Below, piece after piece: positions 33,381 through 63,445 of a stretch of DNA of 64,000 nucleotides (positions within the stretch are counted from its first letter, which is position 1; every line of letters begins with the position of its first letter). The notes under the pieces were generated by a model. That model was given only the letters and a program-made list of their open reading frames with translations. It did no database searches and was not told where the DNA came from. This stretch comes from Diadophis punctatus similis. Its lineage: Eukaryota; Chordata; Lepidosauria; Squamata; Dipsadidae. The stretch is taken from contig JALIGW010000003.1 in assembly GCA_023053685.1 (NCBI GenBank), positions 43,594,496 through 43,658,495 on the forward strand. Direction: 5' to 3'. A program made the translations under genes and the position numbers.

Positions 33381-34174
33381 AATTACACTCATAAATACCA
33401 GTAGGAAGTTTTATTATCTAACGATACTACTAGATTAGAATATATCTCACTCAATAATGCTTAGTAAAACAAGCAATAAAAATGATCTGAAAAATGATGG
33501 TAAAGTGAGAGAGAAATAGTAACAGAACAAATGGTCATATAAACTACCATGTGCTTCTTAGATGAGCCTGATGTTGCAAAGCATTCATTTTCCAACAAAA
33601 CAAAATGATACAACAAACTTTGGAGAAACTTATACATTCATTTTTGTCAACTTATCAGTGTTCAAGGGCAACATGAATGAGATTTCAGGAAGAAATAGCT
33701 AAGGGCCAAAGGTTATACAGGTAATCTTCAATTTACAGGTTGCTGCTTGTTGTAATAATGTTCTCACACAGCCCCTTTTGTGGGAGGTTGTGTTGTTATT
33801 TTGGTAACAGAGCACTTGGTTAGTGTGGATTATTTTTAAGTAGATTTGCATTTTTAATTTGCCATCCTCTCGTCTTCTGAGAATATCCAATAAGCATAGT
33901 GTGTTATCTTTTTCCTCTGTGAATTTTATTCCTTTGAACATGTCTTCGCTAGTTGTTCCTTTTTTATTTTGATATAGGCCTTGTTTACATACCAGATTCA
34001 TACTTTTGGCTTAGGATGTGTCAAATTTTTCAACTTTCAATTTCTAAACATTGTGAGTGCTCAAAAGTTGTGACATGCCTTTGGTTTCTTTAATATAATT
34101 TAGATGTGCTTGGTAAATACTATAATTTCTAGATGTTGCATTACAATCTCTGCTAAGAATCCTGAGAGCGGTGA
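33381..34174. other. Intergenic, no recognisable gene or repeat
   Basis: The 100-codon minus frame at 33699-34001 has no family match and no splice support. Confidence 0.35.
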
Positions 34175-34182
34175 CCCCATGG

Positions 34183-34556
34183 CAGTGGTGGGTTCCTACC
34201 GGTGCGGTCCACTCTATCACACCGGTAGCGGCGGTCTGGCCACGTCACCAAGAGGTTATCGACCCGGTGCAGTCGGTTGCCGGTCCCTAGGAGCCGCCAT
34301 CTTTTTTCATGAATTTTTCAGCAATTTTTTACGCGAGATTTCAGTGAGATTTCACTTCCACGCATGCATGGAAGCGAAAAATCGCCAAAATCGCGCATGT
34401 GCCTGCGTCCCCTCACAAGATTTTGGTGCGATTTTGCTTCCGCACATGCACGGAAGCAAAATCGCGTGAGGGGGCACACGCGCATAGCGAGCACACGAAA
34501 CATGGTGATGCACGCGCAGCGCACCGGTAGCAAGGTAAGTGAGCAACCCGCCCCTG
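34183..34556. mobile_element. hAT family A element, copy 5, perfect TSD
   Basis: Starts CAGTGGTGGGTTCCTACC and ends AACCCGCCCCTG. The palindromic octamer CCCCATGG is duplicated at 34175-34182 and 34557-34564. The CpG-rich interior has hairpins around TTCCACGCATGCATGGAAG (34361) and CTTCCGCACATGCACGGAAG (34438). Confidence 0.92.
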
Positions 34557-34564
34557 CCCCATGG

Positions 34565-35436
34565 TGTTCATTCTGATTTGCGGTATATCTGTCCATCTGT
34601 CCATTACCTGAAAGCAGGTAGTGAAGCAGAAGTTGATTCTGTATCTATGGATGTAAAGAGTGCTGTGACATTGAATGAAAACATTATTTTATCTTCTTCT
34701 TTTATTTTTATTTTCTGGAGGCACTTTATTGAAGAATAGCTAGAATATTCTCTCCCATTGGCTGGGCACCCCTGCCCAACAAATAGTCAGGGCAGGATGG
34801 CTCCTACAACTGCTGGTAGTTCCACAATGTATCAGGCCACTTCTGCCTTTAGCAGAGCCCAGCTGTTTTATTTTGAATACCTGATTTTATATCATACAAT
34901 AGAGGACTATTTCTGGTAAGGCTTATCTTAGTCCAAGTTAATATCTCTAACAAGTTCAGGAATAATAGCTTGTTAAATTGTTCCAGGAGTTTGCAAGGAA
35001 GATTTATGAAAACTACTTAAAACAAGTGCATTCCAATTAAAAGAAACACATTGTATCAGTCAGCTCACGGAAATGCTATCAGTTATTATACATCAAAGCA
35101 GACTGCATACTAATAAGGATATACTTTTATTCAAAGGACCTTGGATCTGCCAATCTATTAACTTTTTCTCTTCTTGGGCTTCAAATTATCAATATTATTT
35201 ACAGTAAGTGGGCCAGTGGCCAAGGAAGTTGAAAGTTGAGAAGGCTACTCAATACGTTTATCCAGCAGTAAATCCTATTGAATTTTATAGAATTTGCTTC
35301 TTTATAGATATGTGCAGAATTATATTGGTTTGGAGTTAGGCAGCACTGAAATCAAGTGAAATTTAAAAAATACAATTTATAATGTCAAGAACGAAGTTCT
35401 AGAATAAAATATTGTATTAGATTTGAAAACATGTGA
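34565..35436. other. Intergenic, no recognisable gene or repeat
   Basis: A short near-palindrome (GGGCACCCCTGCCC) near 34766. No exon recognised. Confidence 0.35.
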
Positions 35437-35640
35437 GCGGCATGGTGGCCTAGTGGTGAAGACACTTGTCTCCCATTCGAAAGGTTGAGAATTCAATCCT
35501 AGATAGTGGCAGATGTATCTCTCTTAGGACGCAGAGAAAATGTCTACTGCAAACTCTGGGTAGGCATCAGGAAGGGCATCTGGCCAATAAACGGTCAGCT
35601 CCATTCAGTTGCCCCAACTCTACCCTGAATTTAGAGATTT
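35437..35640 (+). mobile_element. tRNA-derived SINE, uninterrupted copy
   Basis: The head GCGGCATGGTGGCCTAGTGG, B-box-like GGTTGAGAATTCAATCC and tail CCAACTCTACCCTGAATT match the split copy at 32237-33380. Confidence 0.8.
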
Positions 35641-35683
35641 ACAGAGACATAAAAAGAAAAGATATGAAAACATACTGTATATT

Positions 35684-35900
35684 TGATTGATTGGGTGCCA
35701 TCAAGTCAGTATTGACTCTTAGAAAGCACATGATTATTTGTCCCTAACTTACTACTTCAGGTCTTCCAACAGTGCACCTACCACCACTGAAATTGAATCC
35801 ATCCACCTTGTTGCTGGTCATCATCTTCTTTTTCCTTCCGCACTGAATAGCTAGCTTGGCTCTATTTCTCTGCTTAACTCAGTCTCTTAGAAGGCTGTAG
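35684..35900. repeat. Unclassified interspersed repeat
   Basis: GGGTGCCATCAAGTCAGTATTGACTC and ATTGAATCCATCCACCTTG are phrases I associate with a common dispersed vertebrate repeat, but I cannot name the family from sequence alone. Confidence 0.4.
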
Positions 35901-37104
35901 GCCTAATTATTGCACTCGGTGAAATGGAAGAGGCATTTCAATGTTACATTTATAGCATGATTGCTCCATATTATTAGCTGTCATCATGTATGTATTCCAA
36001 TTTGATGATGTATAGGTTTAGGCTAGTCACAGGCATGAGGAATAGAGGTAGTTACATGATGAAAGCTCCACTGCTTTTGTCCATGCATTGTGTGCATACT
36101 CTACTAAAGGGGAGGAGGTCATGTTGCAATGGCTTGATGCTGCCTTTGTAATTTTAACAAAAGCCTACAAGCTTCAGACTTCTTCCTAGGTTACCCCTCA
36201 AACAAGAAGAAATATTTAAGGTAGCTTCCATGAAGTGTACTAACATACCAATGAAACTGATAGTTGACTGTATCATTGGAAAGTTTTTTTTTACAAAACT
36301 CCCTTTGGTTAAAAAAAAAGTTGAAATAAGGCTTGATCTGATATCCTAAATCAGAATACAACTTAAGACCAAAGGGGTCCTAAGGAACCAGAAGTCACAC
36401 AGCCAACTTCCTCTTATTCTAAATGTATTTCATATAGTCGAAGGGACAACTATTCATGGAAGTAGCATTAACAGGCAGCTTTTAATCAGCTGATGCAATT
36501 TTATAAAGCCTCTATGTTCTCCTCTTACAATTGAGTCAAGCAAAATGCAATGATATTTGTCATGCCTCAAAGATCATCACACTTCTTAAACAGAAATATA
36601 AACTATATTAATAGGAGATGGATATTTCTCCGCTGATGGAATATTACAGCAGTCTAGCATACCTTTCAGCTAATAGTCTGTGTTGCTCTGATGACTCAAA
36701 GGGGTGTTATATAAAAGCTAAATAATACATACAGCATATACAATTCCATTCCCCCTGAGGCAGCATTTAAAATTATTACAATTTATATAACTTGGGAGAA
36801 TAGATAGAGGATGTTTTAAATGAATAATTGAAAAGAATCTATAAAATGAAGCAATATGGCCTACTGCTATGTTTCTAAGACTGAATATTTTCAAAAATGC
36901 AAGGTTTTCCCTTTTTTAATTTTTTTCCCTTTTAATATGCTGGGAACAAAGTAGTATGCTTTTGAAATTGCCTGGGTAAGCTTCCAGCAATCTTTACTTA
37001 ATGAACGTTCTGCCTAATATTGGTGCTGAATTCTCATTTGGCAAGACTTAAAGGAACTGAATTCCATAAAGAGGCCAGATTTTGTGACCTCAATACTAAC
37101 CTGG
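35901..37104. other. Intergenic, no recognisable gene or repeat
   Basis: AT-rich sequence with no exon-like feature. Confidence 0.35.
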
Positions 37105-37112
37105 CTGTAGGA

Positions 37113-37236
37113 CAGTGTTTTTCAACTTCAGCAACTTTTAAGATGTATGGACATCAACTCCCAGAATTCCCCAGCCAGGGGACTTCTGGGAGTTGAAGTC
37201 CATACATCTTAAAGTTGCTGAGGTTGAGAAACACTG
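37113..37236. mobile_element. Palindromic hAT MITE
   Basis: The left arm CAGTGTTTTTCAACTTCAGC is matched by the inverted right arm GCTGAGGTTGAGAAACACTG, with a shared core CATCAACTCCCAGAA/TTCTGGGAGTTGAAG. The flanks CTGTAGGA (37105-37112) and CTTCAGGA (37237-37244) agree at 6 of 8 positions, an aged hAT duplication. Confidence 0.85.
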
Positions 37237-37244
37237 CTTCAGGA

Positions 37245-38330
37245 AATCTCAGCAGATTCTAAGTAATCTTGCATAAAAATCTATTAACTGTCTTCTAACA
37301 AGTCAGAACTTTGAACCATCCACTCCATTGGAAACAGCTCTCTGGGCTTTAGGCTGGAGTTTTATTACTCCAGCCTAATTTTATTATGTGGGGATACAGG
37401 GGATTGAATCTTGGTTAAATCATGTACCACTGAGACACAATCCCTCATAGGGGCCTTAGATAGTGTAGAAAGCCACCTCTCCATACACCAGTGATAGAAA
37501 CAATACCAGCAGTTCTGTATCCCAGCATGGAGCAATTCATTTCTAGATTGACAACTTAATCAATAATAGCAATAAACTTGTATGTTAGAGTCATTTATGA
37601 TTTCAGACCTATCCACAGTATATATTTCATATATTTCCCCAGGAATTCTTTTGCTAAGATTTATAACAAGACAGGGTAATGAATAGTACATATTAACATC
37701 TCTACCTAATACAAAATAAGTAAGAAAAGAAAATGCAATTTAGTGGTTTAAGGTTATGCATTTTATACATTTTTTCATAGAGTGTTGACAATGCAGACTG
37801 CAAACAATGACTTATAGTTCACAGCTTTAATAGCTTTCATGAAGAATAAGAATCAATTTAAACATCTCCTATAATCTAATTATTATCAGGAGTCCATACT
37901 TCTCAAAAACTGTAAACATTTAAATTTATCGAAAGAGAATAAAATATAAAACCCCATAAATAAATGCAAATAAAAACCTGACAGAAAACTAAGCTTCCCA
38001 ATTTTAAATATAAATATAAAATATGTAGGTGGGAGAACTCATCATTTCAGAGCACTTTTAGTGAATGCAAATGAAACGATGCTGAACGCTGATAATTTAT
38101 CAAAGCTCTGAAAAAGTAAATCTATAAAAACCAAAGGGTTATACAGAAAAATAGAATTGTATTATCGGTTGGCATTACCTAAGACAAGGATTGTACCAAC
38201 TGTTATTGCTAGTAAATTTGTTCTAGAATCAACGCAATCCCAGAGACTGCTACCTCAATCAGAGGACTTCGAGGGTTCAAAGTCATGACTAAGAGTCTGC
38301 TTTTTTAACAGCATCACAAGAAATTGGGAT
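37245..38330. other. Intergenic, no recognisable gene or repeat
   Basis: AT-rich, nothing recognised. Confidence 0.35.
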
Positions 38331-38358
38331 TACAGATAGTCCTCAATTTATAGCCATA

Positions 38359-38607
38359 ATTTATTTATTTATTTATTTATTTATTTATTTGTGAGATTTA
38401 TATACCGCCTCACAGTGCAAGCACTCTCTAAGTGGTTTACACCAGTAAGCAATGTATAGTTATATTGCCCCCAACAATCTGGGTCCTCATTTTACCTACC
38501 TCGGAAGGATGGAAGGCTGAGTCAACCTTGAGCCGGTGAGATTTGAACCACTGACCTGCGGATCACAGTCAGCTAAAGTGGCCTACAGTACTGCCTCTAA
38601 CCGCTGA
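38359..38607 (-). mobile_element. tRNA-derived SINE inside the mariner MITE
   Basis: Same family as 1760-2009, with an ATTT-repeat tail at the low end. It lacks the last bases of the tRNA head (stops after CCTCTAACCGCTG), so it is 5'-truncated. Confidence 0.85.
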
Positions 38608-38676
38608 AAACCTGAATTTCCATTGTTAAGCAAGACAATTATTAAGTGTGTCATGCCCAATTTTATGACTTTTTTG

Positions 38677-38945
38677 CAGTGGTGAAATCCAATTTTTTTT
38701 TTACTACCGGTTCTGTGGGGGTGGCTTGGTGGGCGTGGGGTGGGGTGGCTTGGTGGGTGTGGTAGGGGAAGGATACTGCAAAATCTCCATTCCCTCCCCA
38801 CTCCAGGGGAAAGATACTGCAAAATCTCCATTCCCACCCCACTCTGGGGCCGGCCAGAGGTGGTATTTGCCGGTTCTCCGAACTACTCAAAATTTCCACT
38901 ACTGGCTCTCCAGAACCTGTCAGAACCTGCTGGATTTCACCCCTG
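38677..38945. mobile_element. hAT family B element, copy 3
   Basis: Starts CAGTGGTGAAATCC and ends GGATTTCACCCCTG. It has two copies of the ATACTGCAAAATCTCCATTCC block. The left flank is CTTTTTTG; a related GTTTTTTG lies five bases beyond the expected right boundary, so the target duplication is imperfect. Confidence 0.8.
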
Positions 38946-39205
38946 CTTGAGTTTTTTGTCATGGTTGTTAAGCCAAACACCATAGTGGTTCAGCGATGTG
39001 AATCTGTCTTTCCTCACTGATTCTGCTTGATGGAAGCCAGTTGACAAGATCACAAATGGTAATCACATGACCCCAGAATATTGGAATCCTTGTAAATCCA
39101 TGGGGATGTTGCAATGGTTGGAACTCCTAGGACCGGCTGTAAGTTATTTTCAGTGCTGTTGTAACTTCAACAGTCACTAAATGAATGGTGATAAATCAAG
39201 GATTG

Positions 39206-40484
39206 TGAACAATGACTGATACACTGCCTACTGCAGTGTCACAAAACCTGGATTCTTCACAGGTTTTTTTTAAAAAATAATATTACTAATAATAATCCAG
39301 CCTAATTTGTTACAGAATCCAGGAGCGAGAGCCATAATTGACTGCTGAAGAAGAATATTATGCAAAAATGTTCAGCAGCTTAGTAATGATTGGAAATACG
39401 TTGTGCTGGATTATAGCTGAGATAATTCATTTAAAGGACTTTGGGAGTATTGCAGAGCTTGCAATCTACTTCATAAACCTGGCTTGTAGTAAGTGGCTAT
39501 ATAATAGGTTTGCAATCAAAAGATGTCATAGCAGATAGGCTATATGCATCATTTATCACTTCAGGAAATAGTTATCTCACTGCAAACCCATTTAACAAAG
39601 CCTGGTGATGAACCTTAAGTCAAACTGCACTCTGCTGATGATGAATTGAGGTTGCTCAACCTCCTGGCCCAGTCAAAACATAAAATTAAAAGGTTATGTT
39701 GGAGCTCAAGTGCTAGCAACACCTCTGTAGGAAGGTCTGCCTCTTATTCATGATACTGAAAGTGAGCAGTCATTAAATCATTATGGGAAACATTAGTCAC
39801 TATTTCTGCATGATCTTTAATTAAATTCAAATATTAAGCACCAATATCTCTGTTTTCATTTATTTATTTTTATAGATGTCTCTATGACTCTGATGTACTA
39901 AATTTAATTTTCAAATCATTGCTTCATTCTCCCTCCCCCTCCCCATTAATTATGAGTCTTCTCATCCATTCCCTGCAGAAAAAAAATCCAAGCCTATATG
40001 TCCTCTTAATTCAGTGCTAAATAATCAGATTTTATCTATATTAAGTAGGAAATCAAAGAAGGGAATCGCTTTCAGAATGCTATACAAAGGATCAGATTTG
40101 TAAACAGACAGTGGAGTCAAGCAGTATATTGTATCTGTATTATTCTCCCCAAGTCCCTTTTATATTATTTGTAATTAATCTTTCTCCCTAAACCTACCCC
40201 AAGATTTTTACTGACATTTTGAAAATAAATGTCATTTTCTGCTGAGTATCTGCTACTACATCATGCCAACATTTGGACTCCACTACATCATATCTGACAC
40301 TAAATTTATAGGGTATTATATGAAGAGGAAAAATATTCTTGGAAGAGAACAGATTATATTTTCCCTTAGAATAATCACTTCTTGAGGAATACACGGTTCT
40401 GACATGTATTTGGAGTTTTCAGAGTACAGTACAGTATGTAGTAGAAACTTGCACATACACAGCAGGGATGTAGGGTGGCCCTTG

Positions 40485-40486
<2 letters not shown>
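39206..40486. other. Intergenic, no recognisable gene or repeat
   Basis: Nothing recognised. Confidence 0.35.

Positions 40487-40528
<42 letters not shown>
40487..40528. repeat. (AC)n microsatellite
   Basis: 21 uninterrupted AC units. Confidence 0.97.
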
Positions 40529-40530
<2 letters not shown>

Positions 40531-40949
40531 TATTTACAGATACAGTAAAATTATATTCAGAATACACAGGCACAAAATAAGAGAAATCCATAAAATCCAT
40601 AAAAACCAAAGGATCCTAATTCACATCTTCCTCTTCATTTGCTATGTTTATTTTTTTTCTGATTCTCCAATCCTTTTTTAGATATGAGAGTTTGTTTTTT
40701 TTACCTGGTTGAAGCATTATGTATTCTCCATGATATATAAGGAAAGAATAAAGGCAAAATGGAATTTCTTAATTCTCTTTTTAAAGCTCTCCAGAAGAGA
40801 GAGTTCTTTTTCTGTTCCTGATAGTGAGAGTTTGATGTTGCTGAACTCTGATGGCCTAATGGCCTGATAGCCTAATGAAGATCCTATTTGAGGTTTTTTA
40901 AATGCTCTTGGCACTGAACGAGAAGGCCTTAGAACTGGTCTTCAAAGTT

Positions 40950-41263
40950 GCAGCCATTGCAGCATCCCCGTGGCCTCATGATCACCATTTGCTCCACAGC
41001 CCTGCCACCTGCACCCCACCAGCCCTTCCCTAGCTCTCACCCACGGGCTTGTTTGCCTGGACTCTCACCTTTTCTCACCTTACAGTCACACAAGGTTCTC
41101 ACATGAAGACCCATATGGTTTTGGGATTACTGTGTACAATGGTAACCAGGTCTTCTGGGAGAGCTGTCACCAAGTGATGCAATCATGGAATATTGAACTT
41201 TACAACCACTTTATTTAGCAATGGAAATTCCAGCCTCAATTGATGTCAAGGGCTACCTGCATT
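40950..41263. mobile_element. Old Tc1/mariner-like MITE remnant
   Basis: GCAGCATCCCCGTGGCCTCATGATC and GTCAAGGGCTACCTG recall the mariner family at 60504-60904, inverted. Heavily mutated with unclear ends. Confidence 0.5.
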
Positions 41264-44200
41264 TATTTAAAGGATTTGCATGGACACTCATAATATAGAA
41301 AATAACTCTAGAACAGCTTAACAACAGATAAACAATACAACAAATTAAAAATTCTCTCATACCAACAAGTGCCATTAGAGTCCCATCACAGAACTTAAAA
41401 TGCCGGGTCCATTTCCCCTCCTGACCCAGTGCTATGAGAAAAGTGAGATCTTCATCAGTCCTATCAGATGGCATTTAAGGGTGGGCACCTGGAGTGAGCC
41501 CACCCTACTCCATATAGTTAGTCTTAAAACTACCTTTACTTTTACTTGATTAAGCTCTTTACTACTGCAAGTCTTACTTTGCCCTGGACTGGATTATAAA
41601 CTGTGTTTCTGAGAAATAAATTTTCCTGTTGGCTGTGTGTGTAATATGCAGTACATTTCGCACAATGCCATACCATTTCTGTCTTTAAAAGAGTGCATCA
41701 TCAAAATGACAGGGATTGAAAAATAATAAATAAAAAACTGTCTCTATCACAGGGTTGTCATATCTTCAGTATGACAGGAGCGTTCCACTTTGAAAATACC
41801 ACAATCAATTTATAAATCCACACCCCTTTCTTCCTAGATTGCTAGCAAATTGAACAGTTAACAGCATATTTGGATGATACAAGCTGGAAGTAAACTTTAT
41901 AGAGCTATTTCGTTAAATAACATACTGAGGTATTAATATATGTGCCACAAGAAGACGAAAGAAAGGAAAGACGAACGGAAAAACAAAAATGGGATAACAA
42001 TGGTAAAGAGATATATTCCATAAGCTGAACCCCCATGGGCACTGTGACAAAACAAAAGTACATTGTGATGCACTGCTCTAAACCAAAGTGGCAAAATAAC
42101 TCTGCCTGCTTCTGCACACAAGACACACACTCATATGTGTGCAGCCTATTCCGGCTCAGGCAGGGAGGTTGCTATATAGTAAAGTGGCTGGTACAATAGC
42201 AACTATCTCAGCTAATTCCTGGTGCTCAATCTAACAAACAGAATCTCGCATCTGGCAGTCTGGGGAGTACCTGTAGCACCCCTGAAAACGGCCATCATAG
42301 CTGTTGACCTGCCTCCAGACTTGTATTTAGGATTGCTGCTTATATGTCCCATATCCACATGTTTCTTTCAGGATCCTGAAGAATTCTAAAAACCAGATTT
42401 ATTGTAGTACTGTATACTGTTTTCTTATTAGAAATAATTACATAGGATATATGAAGTATCAGTCTTAATCAGCATATATATTTCATGTGATATCAAGAAA
42501 ATACTTTGTAAACAGACTTCTACAATGCTATTTTTCAGTTTCTGCCAAGTATAATTTATGTTATGAGAAATGTACTAGTCTGTGAGGCACAACATTCATG
42601 CATACCCATCACATGGTTCTCTTCCAGGCATAGATGAAATGTATATTCTAAAATATATGTATAAACTACATACTTGCACCCAACACTGAAACACTGCTTT
42701 AAAGGCTGAGGCTTGTGTCATGATGTTCCAAAGCACATTTCATCATTTTTGCCTCACAGTTTGTACTGGATGCTTACATTTTGGGGATAAGTAACATAAT
42801 GCACAGAAAAATAGGAAAAAAATAGTAAGGAAAAAAATAAAGGGGAAAAGGGGGGGAGGAATCAATTAAATCTATTTTATATCAATGTCATTTATTCATG
42901 AACATAAATTTGGGCAAACTCCATGGAAGATAGGGGGTGGGTGGTCTGGTGTGGTATGGACACGACTTAGCAACTGAGCGACAACAATATTTTTCTACCC
43001 TTGCCACCATTTTGTTTCTACCATGTCCACACACTCATTCATACATTTGCTCTTCTGTTTTTGAGATATCACCAACATCCAACCAAAACTTTTTAAGTCT
43101 TGTTTACTTTGACTGTTTACTTGATCCTCATTCATTCTCTCAGAATAATCAAACCACCTCAATATACTTTTACATTACTCCGTTTCTGTTTTGAATCCAC
43201 ATTCATTCAATACCCATTTATTCTTGAACTATTCTTGCTTTGCCACACAGTTTTAGCAATAAATTCTCACTGCATTAAGTTTACAGTGATACCTTGATTT
43301 AACAGACTTTAGCAGATTTTGAATCCAGTGGACCAAATATGTCCAAATACCCCTCCATAAGAGACAAATATTATTGTTAAATTAATGTTAAACCTATATT
43401 AATCATGTGTCATTTGCAGCAATTGCATTGCTCATTTGGAATGTAATAGTTTGGATGGTTCTGGAGTCTTTTCACACAATTCCCATGCTTCGTGGCAATG
43501 AAGGACTCTTCATGGCTTCTATCTTGAAGTGCTGAAATACTGCTCTCCAATCACAGTCTTCCCTTATTACTTATCTGTCTTCCCTTATTACTCCTCCCTA
43601 CAGCCCTACTTGTTCCTTACACCTCCCTTTGGGTCTTCTTTCTGTTCTCCTTGTCAGGATCACAAGTTCAGAGCTTTTAGGGACATGACCCTAGAACTCT
43701 TATCCCTCCCTTTACCTTTCTGAAAAGTCCTGGGTCTGGTGGCTTTTAATAGAGTTTGATTCATTTATTATGTTTATTTCTTCCATTCAGAACTTCTCTC
43801 AGTCTTCGTATTCTTCACAAATTCTTTCAATCTTCCACTGTAAGCTATTCAATCTACCATCCTTCCAGAGTAATTCTTTCATTAAATGTTTGAAATGCTT
43901 ACATTATATACTACAAACTCACCTTTTTCAAAGCAAATACTTATCATTCAGCAACTATTCTCATTCATTCAATCACTTTTTTCTACCTCTCTCTTCTTGT
44001 GAACCTATACATTTACAACACCTTATAAAGTAACTTTTTTTTCCAGACAGCAATTTTTTCCTAAATTCATCCCTAGTTCTTTCATCATCACCATTCACTG
44101 GAATACAATATGTAACTACAGTATAATTCGCAATTCCTATTTTCAGATATCTCTACAACAATCTATAGGACATAAATTCTTTCATTCCAACATATATTAT

Positions 44201-44442
44201 TTGTCTTCCATCCATAATTAAATGTTCACCTTCACTCCCCTGTATAAATTCATTAACTCTACATTATTACCTTCATTCTTATATATTACATCTCCTTTCT
44301 CTTAATCTTCCATATATACAATGTATCTGGTTTTCTTTCTTGAATTTTGTTCAGTGCAACTAAACCATCCAATATGGTTTTGGCCAACTGAGGCTTTCAT
44401 AAAGTCCAACAGTTTACTTTAGTAACTTTCATTATAGTAGTA
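41264..44442. other. Intergenic, no recognisable gene
   Basis: Long AT-rich stretch. A Tigger-like terminus phrase (AGTGATACCTTGATTTAACAG) appears near 43288. No exon-like feature. Low-complexity Phe/Ser-rich frames at 42.9-44.0 kb are artefacts of the pyrimidine-rich + strand. Confidence 0.35.
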
Positions 44443-45115
44443 ACTGTGAGAGGGATCTTGGAGTCCTAGTGGACAACCATTTAAATATGAGCCAGCAGTG
44501 TGCAGCAGCTGCCAAAATAGCCAACACAGTTCTAGGCTGCATTAACAGAGGGATAGAATCAAGATCACGCGAAGTGATAATATCACTTTATAATGCCTTG
44601 GTAAGGCCACACTTGGAATACTGCATTCAGTTTTAGTCGCCACGATGTAAAAGGGATGTTGAGACTCTGGAAAGAGTGAAGAGAAGAGCAACAAAGATGA
44701 TTAGGGGACTGGAGGCTAAACATATGAAGAATGGTTGCAGGAACTGGGTATGTCTAGTTTAATGAAAAGAAGGACTAGGGGAGACATGATAGCAGTGTTC
44801 CAGTATCTCAGGGGTTGCCACAAAGAAGAGGGAGTCAAACTATTCTCCAAGGCACCTGGGGGTAGAGCAAGAAGCAATGGGTGGAAACTAAACAAGGAGA
44901 GAAGCAACTTAGAACTAAGGAGAATTTTCCTGACAGTTAGAACAATTAATCCGTGGAACAGCTTGCCTCCAGAAGTTGTGAATGCTCCAACACTGGAAGT
45001 TTTTAAGAAGATGTTGGATAATCATTTGTCTGAAGTGGTGTAGGGTTTCCTGCCTAAGCAGGGGGTTGGACTAGAAGACCTCCAAGATCCCTTCCAACTC
45101 TGTTGTTTTTGTTGT
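44443..45115 (+). mobile_element. CR1 LINE 3' end, 5'-truncated
   Basis: A 103-codon open frame at 44735-45043 encodes the carboxyl end of a CR1 reverse transcriptase, including RRTRGDMIAVFQYLRG and NPWNSLPPEVVNAPTLEVFK. The upstream part, with several breaks, also translates as CR1. The 3' end has the CR1 signature GCAGGGGGTTGGACTAGAAG and ends in TTGTTGTTG. The endonuclease and polymerase core are missing. Confidence 0.93.
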
Positions 45116-45137
45116 TGTTATATCACTTCCATATGTA

Positions 45138-45263
<126 letters not shown>

Positions 45264-45504
45264 GCATAAGATAAGTAAGCTAGGTGTAGAACAAGATTGC
45301 TAAAATGTCCAAATAAAAAAAAATTAAAAATGAGATTACAAAGACCATTTATAGTTTTGGACAGAGTAATAATGGACAAAATAACCATCCTCTTCCTGTT
45401 GATAGTTATTACTTGTATTCCCTACATTTTTACTATACAAAGAGCCCTTTTATAAAATGCTTTAAAATAAATATTTTTCTATAAGACATTCTCCTATGTA
45501 AGTA

Positions 45505-45585
45505 GCCATAATAAGCTGCCCAGAGTCACTTTTTAGAGTGAGGGGGGCAGCGTATAAATTATGTAAGTAAGCAATCAAATAATTT
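45505..45585 (+). mobile_element. Short LINE (L2-like) 3' tail
   Basis: The phrases GCTGCCCAGAGTCACTTT and GGGGGCAGCGTATAAATTA resemble the inverse of the L2-like ends at 48551 (TTTCTATGCTGCCCAACTCC). Confidence 0.6.
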
Positions 45586-45837
45586 CGCTCTTAATCTTTG
45601 TGCAACGCATGTGTTATGCATGAATATGCATGAATGTAACTGACAGATAGGAAACATAGCTGTTGGATTAAAAAAAAACCCAGCATGAACTATCTTCTCT
45701 TAAACTTTCCATTTCACTGAGAAGTTTTTCTAAAACGTCTTAAGTTTACATAGCAAGCATCTTCAGTGTGATCTGCCACGTAAAAGAAAGTGCGTTTCTC
45801 GAGGCTGGGCTTGTACTTTTTAAAGCATCTTTTATAA

Positions 45838-63445
<17,608 letters not shown>

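Larger units (their letters stand above)
38333..39205. mobile_element. Tc1/mariner-like MITE with SINE and hAT insertions
   Basis: The left end CAGATAGTCCTCAATTTATAG follows TA. Body phrases (TTGTTAAGCAAG, ATCACATGACCCCAG, GTAACTTCAACAGTCACTAAATGAA) match the family at 60504-60904. A SINE sits at 38359-38607 and a family B hAT at 38677-38945. The right terminus is eroded. Confidence 0.7.

Noticed and set aside
41480..41660. Possible LTR or LINE tail with AATAAA near 41617
   Set aside because: No inverted ends, no target duplication and no coding remnant.
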